Assembly (NCBI RefSeq): GCF_023074055.1
Contig: NZ_JADPKR010000115.1
Location: 186,001 to 250,000 of the forward strand
Length of the DNA stretch: 64,000 nucleotides
Direction: 5' to 3'
Source: Bradyrhizobium sp. 141
GTDB taxonomy: Bacteria > Pseudomonadota > Alphaproteobacteria > Rhizobiales > Xanthobacteraceae
The translations under genes were made by a program, and so were the position numbers. The notes under the pieces are model-generated. The model was not told the origin of the DNA and made no database searches. It saw nothing but the letters and a program-made list of their open reading frames with translations. Positions within the stretch are counted from its first letter, which is position 1; each line of letters starts with the position of its first letter. Below, one piece after another: positions 57,552 through 64,000 of the stretch.

Positions 57552-58736
57552 ATGACAGACGCATCGACACTCCATGACGCTGCCGTGATCGGCGGTGGGC
57601 CGGCCGGACTTGCGGCAGCCATCGCACTGGCACAGGCGGGTGCGCGGACCGCGCTGGTGGCGCGGCACGTGCCTTATGCCGACAATCGCACCACCGCGCT
57701 GTTAGGAGCCTCCATCGATCTGCTGGAGACGCTCGACGTCTGGTCGCGCTGCAAGGACAAGGCGGCTGCGCTCGAAATCATGCGCCTCGTCGACGACACC
57801 GGCCGGCTGTTCCGCGCGCCGGAGGTCCGGTTCTCCTGTCACGAAATCGCGCTCGACGCCTTCGGCTACAACATCGATAACCGCTCACTGATGCTTGCGC
57901 TGGAACAGCGTGCGGCCGAGCTGACCAATCTCGCCCGTTTCGACGACGAGGCCGAAAGCGTCGTCATCGAGGCCGACGACGTCGCGATCCGCACAGTCTC
58001 CGCACAGTTTCTCTCGGCCAGGCTCGTGGTCGGCGCCGACGGTCGGCATTCGCTGTGCCGCGAGGCCGCCGGCATCGCGGTGACGCGGCGCGAGCTGAAC
58101 CAGACCGCGCTGACATTCAACGTCGGCCATACGCGGCCGCATCGCAATGTCTCGACCGAGTTCCACACGCCGCACGGCCCCTGCGTGTTCGTGCCACTGC
58201 CCGGCGACCGCTCCAGCATCGTATGGGTTTCGGCACCCGCGGAAGCCGAGCGCCTGCGCGGCCTAAGCGATGAGGAGCTCTCCGCCGCGATCGAGAAGCA
58301 GTCGCACTCGATCCTCGGACGGATGACGGTGGAGCCCGGCCGCAACCTGTTCCCGCTCGCGATCGAACGTCCGAAATCGTTCGGCAGCGATCGCATCGCG
58401 CTGGTCGGCGAAGCCGCCCATGTGGTTCCCCCGATCGGCGCCCAAGGCCTCAACCTTGGTCTGCGCGATGCCGCCGACATCGCCCGGCTCGCAGGCGAGG
58501 CCATCGCTGCGGGCCAGGATCCCGGGGCGGACGACGTGCTCAAGCGCTACGACCGGGCGCGGCGTCCGGACATTCTGAGCCGGACGTTTGCGATCGACAT
58601 GGCCAACCGCTCCCTGCTCAATGATTTCCTGCCGCTGCAGCCGGTCCGCGCCGTGGGCATGCACCTCCTCGGCGCCATCGGCCCGCTCCGGCGTTTTGCG
58701 ATGCGCGAAGGCCTGACGCCGACGTGGCGAAGGTAG
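57552..58736 (+). CDS. UbiH/COQ6-family FAD-dependent hydroxylase
   Basis: The 394-residue protein has the FAD motif AAVIGGGPAGLAAAIALAQA, the middle LVVGADGRHSLCREAAGI (DG motif) and RIALVGEAAHVVPPIGAQGL (GD motif variant). That is the pattern of aromatic hydroxylases of the ubiquinone pathway. Members hydroxylate the quinone ring in C1, C5 or C6. ATG 57552 is chosen (MTDASTLHDA); ATG 57540 adds four residues. Divergent from pcs. Which ring position is uncertain. Confidence 0.88.
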   Translation: MTDASTLHDAAVIGGGPAGLAAAIALAQAGARTALVARHVPYADNRTTALLGASIDLLETLDVWSRCKDKAAALEIMRLVDDTGRLFRAPEVRFSCHEIALDAFGYNIDNRSLMLALEQRAAELTNLARFDDEAESVVIEADDVAIRTVSAQFLSARLVVGADGRHSLCREAAGIAVTRRELNQTALTFNVGHTRPHRNVSTEFHTPHGPCVFVPLPGDRSSIVWVSAPAEAERLRGLSDEELSAAIEKQSHSILGRMTVEPGRNLFPLAIERPKSFGSDRIALVGEAAHVVPPIGAQGLNLGLRDAADIARLAGEAIAAGQDPGADDVLKRYDRARRPDILSRTFAIDMANRSLLNDFLPLQPVRAVGMHLLGAIGPLRRFAMREGLTPTWRR

Positions 58737-58771
58737 TGGTTAGGTTGGAGGAATTGGCCACTGGCTCGGTG

Positions 58772-58916
58772 CAACCTCTCCCGCTGCGGGGGAGGTCGGC
58801 GCGAAGCGCCGGGTGGGGGCTCTCTCCGCTTAGGAACATTCTCCACAGACCTCAGACAATCCCGACGCGGAGACACCCCTCCCCAACCCTCCCCCCGCAA
58901 GCGGGAGAGGGAGCGC
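58772..58916. repeat. Two arms of the CTCTCCCGC / GCGGGAGAG intergenic repeat
   Basis: ACCTCTCCCGCTGCGGGGG with GGCGCGAAGCGCCGGGTG (58774-58824) and, inverted, CCCTCCCCCCGCAAGCGGGA (58887-58906) are parts of a rhizobial palindromic repeat. It fills the gap between two convergent genes and may form a strong mRNA-end hairpin. Confidence 0.75.
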
Positions 58917-58967
58917 ACCTGTCGCGCAGCAGGCAACGAGGCCAATCCCATCGGGCGCGAACACCGC

Positions 58968-59921
58968 TCACGGAAACGCCAACCGCCCGCTCTGGATCGC
59001 CCACATCACGCTGGTCAGCGTGACCACGGACGCAAACGTCCCGAGCAGCACCGCGACGGAGGCCGATTCGATCCAGGCATCATTCTGCCGGGCGATCACG
59101 AACACGTTCAGCGCCGGTGGCAGCGAGGCCATCAGCACGGCGGTCGCGGCCCAGGGCTGTGCGAACGGCCCGAACGCGAGCATCAGGCCGAACGCTGCGA
59201 GCGGATGGAACAGCAGCTTGACCGCGATCACGCCCGGCACCTCCCAGGGGACCCGGTCGAACGGGCGCAGCGCCACGGTGACGCCGAGCACGAACAGCGC
59301 GGTCGGGGCCGCCGCGTTCTGCAGGAAGGTAATCGTGCGATCGAGCGCGACCGGCATCTCGATATGCAGCGATGCGAAGGCCGCGCCGAAACACGCCGAC
59401 ATGATCAGCGGGTTGAGCACGATCTGCTTCAGCACGACGCCGAACGCGTGCACGATCGAGGGATGGTCCCGGTCGGAGAGTTCGATCAGCAACGGCACGA
59501 TGGTGAACAGAAAGATGCTGTCGCAGCAGAAGATCAGCGCGGTCGGCGCCGCAGCCTTGGTCCCGAGCACGGCGAGCGCCAGCCCGGGCCCCATGTAGCC
59601 GATATTGCCGTAACCGCCGGAGAGACCGGCGAGCGTCGCCTCGCGCAATGTCAGCCGGCCGAAAACCTTGCCCACGATCAGCGCCAGGGTGAACGCGGCG
59701 ACGGTGGACAGCGTGGTCGCCACCAGGAACGGCGGGTTGTTCAATTCCGAGAACGGCGTCTTGGACATGATCGCAAACAGCAGTGCCGGCAGCGATACGT
59801 AGAGCAGGAAGAAGTTCATCCAGGCGAGGCCTGATTCCGGCAGGGATTTGGCCTTGCCGCACGCGAAACCGACGAAGATCAAGCCAAAATAAGGTAGCGC
59901 CAGATTGAGGATATCGACCAT
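58968..59921 (-). CDS. AEC family transporter (auxin efflux carrier-like)
   Basis: The 317-residue membrane protein has about ten spans in two halves of five, beginning MVDILNLALPYFGLIFVGFA, with the half-boundary GGYGNIGYMGPGLALAVLG and later PALNVFVIARQND. AEC/PIN-like proteins export or import organic acids such as malonate or malate. No regulatory or catabolic neighbour points to a substrate. Divergent from hspQ. Confidence 0.9.
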   Translation of the reverse strand: MVDILNLALPYFGLIFVGFACGKAKSLPESGLAWMNFFLLYVSLPALLFAIMSKTPFSELNNPPFLVATTLSTVAAFTLALIVGKVFGRLTLREATLAGLSGGYGNIGYMGPGLALAVLGTKAAAPTALIFCCDSIFLFTIVPLLIELSDRDHPSIVHAFGVVLKQIVLNPLIMSACFGAAFASLHIEMPVALDRTITFLQNAAAPTALFVLGVTVALRPFDRVPWEVPGVIAVKLLFHPLAAFGLMLAFGPFAQPWAATAVLMASLPPALNVFVIARQNDAWIESASVAVLLGTFASVVTLTSVMWAIQSGRLAFP

Positions 59922-60027
59922 TGATGAAGTGTCTTCTGAAGATTCGGGGGCTATCTGCCCCTTAAGTGAACGTTAATTCCAGATGAGGCCACTAGCATCG
60001 GCCACAATCCTGGTCTATCGACGGGGG

Positions 60028-60360
60028 ATGATTAAAGCGCGGACCGCCAAATTCCAGATCGGACAGGTCGTGCGCCACCGGATCTTCTCGTTCCGGGGCG
60101 TGATCTTCGACATCGATCCGGAATTCAACAACACCGAGGAGTGGTGGTTGTCGATCCCCGAGGAGGTGCGGCCCCACAAGGACCAACCGTTCTACCACCT
60201 GCTCGCTGAGAACGCGGAGTCGGAATACGTCGCCTATGTCTCCGAACAGAACCTTCTGCCCGACGATTCCGGCGAGCCGGTCCGGCATTCGCAGGTCGCC
60301 GAGATCTTCATCAAGAACAAGGACGGCGGCTATCGCCCGCGCAATCCGTCCCTGAACTGA
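60028..60360 (+). CDS. hspQ: Heat shock protein HspQ
   Basis: The 110-residue protein has the HspQ/YccV-like beta fold: KFQIGQVVRHRIFSFRGVIF, DIDPEFNNTEEWW and PFYHLLAENAESEYVAYVSE. HspQ binds hemimethylated DNA in vitro and acts as a Lon protease adaptor in enterobacteria. I start at ATG 60028 (MIKARTAKFQ); the in-frame extension to 59983 is unlike the family. A bidirectional terminator follows 22 nt after the stop. Confidence 0.92.
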   Translation: MIKARTAKFQIGQVVRHRIFSFRGVIFDIDPEFNNTEEWWLSIPEEVRPHKDQPFYHLLAENAESEYVAYVSEQNLLPDDSGEPVRHSQVAEIFIKNKDGGYRPRNPSLN

Positions 60361-60382
60361 GTTTCGCCGACAGACGGTCAGC

Positions 60383-60412
60383 AAAAAAGGCGCTCGAGAT
60401 GAGCGCCTTTTT
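60383..60412. terminator. Bidirectional rho-independent terminator
   Basis: AAAAAGGCGCTC and GAGCGCCTTTTT form a perfect 12-bp stem with a 5-nt loop, with U-runs on both strands. It separates convergent hspQ and the IalB-like gene. Confidence 0.92.
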
Positions 60413-60434
60413 CATGTCCGGGATCTGGTCCCGA

Positions 60435-61253
60435 TTACTTCTGACCAGCCGGTGCCGCACCGGGAGGCGTACCCTGCTGCTCGAGCTTCTTGCGCTGCTC
60501 GTCGGCCTTCTTCTGAAGCTCTTCCTGAAGCTTCTTCTGGGTTTCCTCGAACACCTTCGGATCGGTCGGCGGACCGTCATAGGCCTTCTGGAATTCGCCG
60601 GCGAGCGGCAGCGGCAGGGTCAGCGGCGCGCCATTGGCATTGATCGCCTGGACGACCAGATTCTGGCCCTTCTTCATGTTGTTGATGAGCTCAGGCGTCG
60701 CCTCGTAGTCCGACATGCAGCCGTTCTGGAAGCAGATCACGTAGGGTTGCTGCAGCGGCGCGTTGCTGTCCACGATGATGCGGGTGCCGTGCACGAGTTG
60801 CATGCCGAGCGGCAGCGTCACGCGCAGGATCTTCTTCGGCTCGCCTTCCGGCTCGATGATGACGGCGGCGATGACCGGCTGGCCCGACTCGATGCGGCCG
60901 TCCTTGCCGGTGAAGCAGACCTGCTTGGCGTTGGCGTCCTGGCCCTTCAGGCAGAACTTGGTCCAGGGGGCATAGATCAGCTGGATCTGCTGGTCAGCCG
61001 GCTGGGCCGCGCCCTGCTGCGCCGGAGCGCCCTGGGCGGGAGCCTGCTGGGCCTGCGGAGACGCTGCGGGTGCCGGAGCCTTCGGAGCAGCCTTGGGAGC
61101 GGCTTTCGGGGCCGGAGCCGCCTTGGGCGCGCCCGGGGCCGGCGCCGGGGTCTGGGCCTCGGCGGCAAACGGAACGGCCAACGCCGTCGCCGTCAACAGG
61201 GCGAGAAGTCGCCCACGCGGCCGGACGGACGCGGCCAAGTAACGGAAATTCAT
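60435..61253 (-). CDS. Invasion-associated locus B (IalB) family protein
   Basis: The 272-residue exported protein has a signal peptide (RLLALLTATALAVPFAAEAQ), an Ala/Pro/Lys-rich linker (about 35-90) and the IalB domain with WTKFCLKGQDANAKQVCFTG, LPLGMQLVHGTRIIVDSNAP and YVICFQNGCMSDYEAT (four Cys). A Lys/Glu helix ends it. IalB aids erythrocyte entry in Bartonella; in rhizobia the role is unknown. Typical paralogue of the genus. Confidence 0.88.
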   Translation of the reverse strand: MNFRYLAASVRPRGRLLALLTATALAVPFAAEAQTPAPAPGAPKAAPAPKAAPKAAPKAPAPAASPQAQQAPAQGAPAQQGAAQPADQQIQLIYAPWTKFCLKGQDANAKQVCFTGKDGRIESGQPVIAAVIIEPEGEPKKILRVTLPLGMQLVHGTRIIVDSNAPLQQPYVICFQNGCMSDYEATPELINNMKKGQNLVVQAINANGAPLTLPLPLAGEFQKAYDGPPTDPKVFEETQKKLQEELQKKADEQRKKLEQQGTPPGAAPAGQK

Positions 61254-61514
61254 TGCGGAAAACCCTTTCTGAACGGGAAGTGCCCGAACCGCTCCGAAGC
61301 GCCGAACCTAGCCGCCTTGGGCGCGGCTCTCTTCCCGTCAATTGAGGCAGATAAGTGACGGGCTCGGCGCTCTTGCGCGATTGCCCGCCTTCTTAACGTG
61401 GCCGACGAAAAGATCAATGCCGACAAGCGCCTTTGGCCACATCCGCAGCTGCACCCCGGTGAAATTCCCTGTGATAGGATTCATGCCTACCGGTCCTCGA
61501 ATCAACGTGTGCTG

Positions 61515-63371
61515 ATGTTCATGTTCCAACGCCTTTTCGAGGGCCCCGGTGTCGGTGTTTGCGTCTTGGCCGCAGCCCTTGTCTTGATCCTCGGCGGGGG
61601 ACTCTCGACAGGCGCCGCACGGGCCGAGGAGGCGCATGCCATCGCCATGCACGGCAAGCCGGCGATGCCGGCCGATTTCACCCACATGCCCTACGTCAAT
61701 CCCGATGCCCCCAAGGGCGGCCGATTGACCTGGGGTGTTCTCGGAACCTTCGACAGTCTCAATCCCTTCATCGTGAGGGGACTGGCCGTGCAGCAGATGC
61801 GGGGCTACGTGGTCGAGAGCTTGCTCGCGCGCGGCAATGACGAGCCGTTCACGCTCTACGGCCTGCTCGCCAGGAGCGTCGAAACCGACGACGAGCGAAG
61901 CTTCGTCACGTTCCGCCTCGATCCCCGCGCCCGTTTCGCCGACGGCAAGCCGGTCACGGCCGAGGACGTGCTGTTCTCCTGGCAGCTGCTGCGCGACCAC
62001 GGCCGGCCGAACCACCGGCAGTACTACGCCAAAGTCGCCAAGGCCGAGGCGACCGATCCCCTCACCGTCCGCTTCGACCTCGCAGGCGCCAACGACCGCG
62101 AGCTACCACTGATCCTCGGCCTGATGCCGATCCTGCCCAAGCATGCAGTCGATGTCGCGACCTTCGAGGAGACGACGCTGACGAGCCCGATTGGCTCCGG
62201 TCCCTATCGCGTCACGGCGGTGAAGCCCGGGGCCAGCGTGACGCTCACCCGCAATCCCGACTATTGGGGCCGCGACCTGCCCATCAACCGCGGGCTCTAC
62301 AATTTCGACGAGATCAGGCTCGACTATTTTCGCGAGGCCAACGGCCAGTTCGAAGCCTTCAAGCGCGGCCTCTATGATTTCCGCGTCGAGCACGAGCCGC
62401 TGCGCTGGCACGACGGCTATGATTTTCCGGCAGTGAAAAGCGGCGAGGTGATCCGCGACACCGTCAAGCCAGGCGTGCCGCAGCCATCCGAGTTCCTGGT
62501 GTTCAACACGCGCCGGCCGATCTTCGCCGACATCCGCGTGCGCCAGGCGCTGACGCTGCTGTTCGATTTCGAGCTGGTCAACCGCAACTATTTCTTCGGC
62601 CTGTATGCGCGGGTTGCCGGCTATTTCGCCGGCTCCGACCTGTCGGCCTATGGCCGCCCCGCGGATGCGCGCGAGCGCGAGCTGCTCAAGCCGTTCGCGG
62701 CTCGAATTCCAGCCGACATCATGGACGGCAGCTACCGCCTTCCCACGACCGACGGTTCGGGGCGCGACCGCACCACGCTGCGCGCCGCGCTGAAACTATT
62801 GTCGGAGGCCGGCTACGATCTCGAAGGCACCGTGCTGCGCAACCGTGCGACCAGGGCGCCCTTCACCTTCGAGATCCTGGTCACGACCCGCGACCAGGAG
62901 CGTATCGCGCTCGCATTCCAGCGCGACCTCAAGCGCGCCGGCATCGAGCCGAGCGTGCGGTCGGTCGATCCCGTGCAGTTCGACCAGCGCCGGCTCGCTT
63001 TCGAGTTCGACATGATCCAGAATCGCTGGGATCAGTCGCTGTCGCCCGGCAACGAGCAATCTTTCTACTGGGGCAGCGCCGCCGCGGACAATCCGGGGAC
63101 TCGCAACTACATGGGCGCCAGGGATCCTGCGGTCGATGCCATGATCGCCGCCCTGCTCGAGGCCCGTGAACATACGGATTTCGTCGCGACGGTACGGGCC
63201 CTCGATCGCGCTTTGATCGCGGGCTTCTACACAATCCCCCTGTTTAACGTATCCGAGCAATGGATCGCGCGCTGGAATCGGATAGAACGACCCAAGGCCA
63301 CCTCGCTCTCCGGCTATTTGCCGGAGACCTGGTGGTCGAAGGGGCAGCCGCAAGCTCATCAAGCAAAGTGA
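61515..63371 (+). CDS. Family 5 substrate-binding protein, YejA-like
   Basis: The 618-residue protein has a signal peptide (VCVLAAALVLILGGGLSTGA, cleavage near ARAEE) and the YejA-type N-terminal motif MPYVNPDAPKGGRLTWGVLG. It continues with FRLDPRARFADGKPVTAEDV, IGSGPYRVTAVKPG and a C-terminal NRWDQSLSPGNEQSFYWGS. YejA feeds peptides (including microcin C) to YejBEF in enterobacteria. No permease or ATPase genes follow in the window, so it is an orphan binding protein or lies apart from its transporter. ATG 61515 (or 61521) suits the signal. The acyl-CoA ligase gene starts 4 nt after its stop. Confidence 0.88.
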   Translation: MFMFQRLFEGPGVGVCVLAAALVLILGGGLSTGAARAEEAHAIAMHGKPAMPADFTHMPYVNPDAPKGGRLTWGVLGTFDSLNPFIVRGLAVQQMRGYVVESLLARGNDEPFTLYGLLARSVETDDERSFVTFRLDPRARFADGKPVTAEDVLFSWQLLRDHGRPNHRQYYAKVAKAEATDPLTVRFDLAGANDRELPLILGLMPILPKHAVDVATFEETTLTSPIGSGPYRVTAVKPGASVTLTRNPDYWGRDLPINRGLYNFDEIRLDYFREANGQFEAFKRGLYDFRVEHEPLRWHDGYDFPAVKSGEVIRDTVKPGVPQPSEFLVFNTRRPIFADIRVRQALTLLFDFELVNRNYFFGLYARVAGYFAGSDLSAYGRPADARERELLKPFAARIPADIMDGSYRLPTTDGSGRDRTTLRAALKLLSEAGYDLEGTVLRNRATRAPFTFEILVTTRDQERIALAFQRDLKRAGIEPSVRSVDPVQFDQRRLAFEFDMIQNRWDQSLSPGNEQSFYWGSAAADNPGTRNYMGARDPAVDAMIAALLEAREHTDFVATVRALDRALIAGFYTIPLFNVSEQWIARWNRIERPKATSLSGYLPETWWSKGQPQAHQAK

Positions 63372-63375
63372 CGCC

Positions 63376-64000
63376 GTGAACCAGCCAGCCATATCGCCGA
63401 CGCTCGACACGTTGTTCCAGCGCACGCTGATGCGGCAACCGCACGCGCCCGCGCTGCTCGACCCGCTCAACAAGGCTCGCGTGACCGGGCACCAACCGCG
63501 ACGGATGACCTATGCCGAGGCCGACACGGCCATCGAGGCGCTGTCGGCCTATTTCGTCGAATCGGGCCTGCCGGCCAATTCCGTCATTGCGATCCAATTG
63601 CCTGCCACGGTCGAGTTCGTGCTCACCGTGCTCGCCGCCCATCGCGCCGGCCTCGTCGTCGCAGTGCTGCCGCTGCTGTGGCGGCATGCGGAACTGACTG
63701 CTGCGCTCAATCGCACGGCGGCGCGCGCCATCGTCACCATGAGCACGGTCGACGGCGTCAGCTATGCCGACCTCGCGATGCATGCGGCCGCCGAAGCCTT
63801 CTCGATCCGTCACGTCTGTGGCTTCGGCACTGATCTCCCCGAAGGCATGGCTTCGCTCGACGAGGTCCTGGCCCGCCCGCCCGGCGCCACGCGCGCCGTG
63901 ATCCAGGACGGCCGCAAGGCGGCGATGATCTCCTTTGACGTCACCGCGGAGGGCTTTCGCCCGGTGCCGCGGCCGCATTTCAGCCTGATCGCCGGCGGAC
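63376..64000 (+). CDS. AMP-dependent acyl-CoA synthetase/ligase, 5' part
   Basis: Translation from GTG 63376 (VNQPAISPTLDTLFQRTLMR) gives an adenylate-forming enzyme N-terminus: MTYAEADTAIEALSAYFVES, LPANSVIAIQLPATVEFVLT and VLAAHRAGLVVAVLPLLWRH. The window ends after about 208 codons, before the P-loop and adenylation motifs. It would activate a fatty or aryl acid as acyl-AMP and acyl-CoA. Start is 4 nt after the YejA-like stop, so the two are probably co-transcribed. Confidence 0.75.
   Translation, partial: MNQPAISPTLDTLFQRTLMRQPHAPALLDPLNKARVTGHQPRRMTYAEADTAIEALSAYFVESGLPANSVIAIQLPATVEFVLTVLAAHRAGLVVAVLPLLWRHAELTAALNRTAARAIVTMSTVDGVSYADLAMHAAAEAFSIRHVCGFGTDLPEGMASLDEVLARPPGATRAVIQDGRKAAMISFDVTAEGFRPVPRPHFSLIAGG

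Noticed and set aside
61398..61514. GTG start at 61398 for the YejA-like gene
   Set aside because: The added 39 residues are polar and would precede the signal peptide, which fits ATG 61515 much better.

Overview
This is high-GC, gene-dense chromosomal DNA from an alphaproteobacterium, almost certainly Bradyrhizobium or a close relative. The evidence is a set of tiny proteins typical of that genus (at 832, 7770, 27687 and 43589), a zeta-type ATP synthase inhibitor, a phosphatidylcholine synthase, the nirA-nasS-nasT arrangement, and several copies of palindromic repeats of the rhizobial kind. I see one tRNA (Ser, TGA anticodon) and no rRNA, CRISPR array, transposase, integrase or prophage gene.

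Layout. 1-11 kb is an accessory-looking stretch of small unknown genes. Within it are a UPF0114 membrane protein, a phospholipase D-VTT fusion translationally coupled to an endonuclease/exonuclease/phosphatase, a truncated H-NS-like protein, a frameshifted secreted protein and tRNA-Ser. 11-20 kb carries ilvD and a six-gene oligopeptide-type ABC transporter operon with a TIM-barrel isomerase. 20-27 kb holds a DUF1236 secreted protein, a frameshifted GrlR-like gene and an NAD module (pncA, PhaC-like hydrolase, nadE), followed by glucokinase. 27-35 kb has a receiver-only regulator, an LTXXQ protein and a sugar ABC operon ending in a 2-hydroxyacid dehydrogenase. 35-44 kb has a PheC-like periplasmic dehydratase, secreted proteins that share a GTGA-N6-TCAC site, a cupin/RraA-like pair divergent from the 5-oxoprolinase genes pxpBCA, and repeats. 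44-50 kb is a nitrite assimilation and regulation cluster: flavoprotein, nirA, nasS, nasT. 50-64 kb has rimO, a SUKH-like protein, a TPR protein, an argD-like transaminase behind an Arg-rich leader, quinone reductase, terC, pcs, a ubiquinone-type hydroxylase, an AEC transporter, hspQ, an IalB protein, a YejA-like binding protein and the start of an acyl-CoA ligase.

Most interesting signals. (1) A 30-codon ORF with 12 Arg codons, four mutually exclusive RNA segments and a perfect terminator lie directly upstream of the argD-like gene. This has the anatomy of an arginine transcription attenuator, probably with a near-leaderless start as in rhizobial trpL. (2) The 336-nt leader of nirA has a near-consensus sigma-54 element and two hairpins with AnnGnn hexaloops, the signature of ANTAR targets, next to the ANTAR protein NasT. 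(3) A 51-residue H-NS N-terminal domain without a DNA-binding part could be a natural antagonist of H-NS.

All coordinates come from reading the sequence by eye. Functions rest on motif recognition and remembered families; no database search was run.
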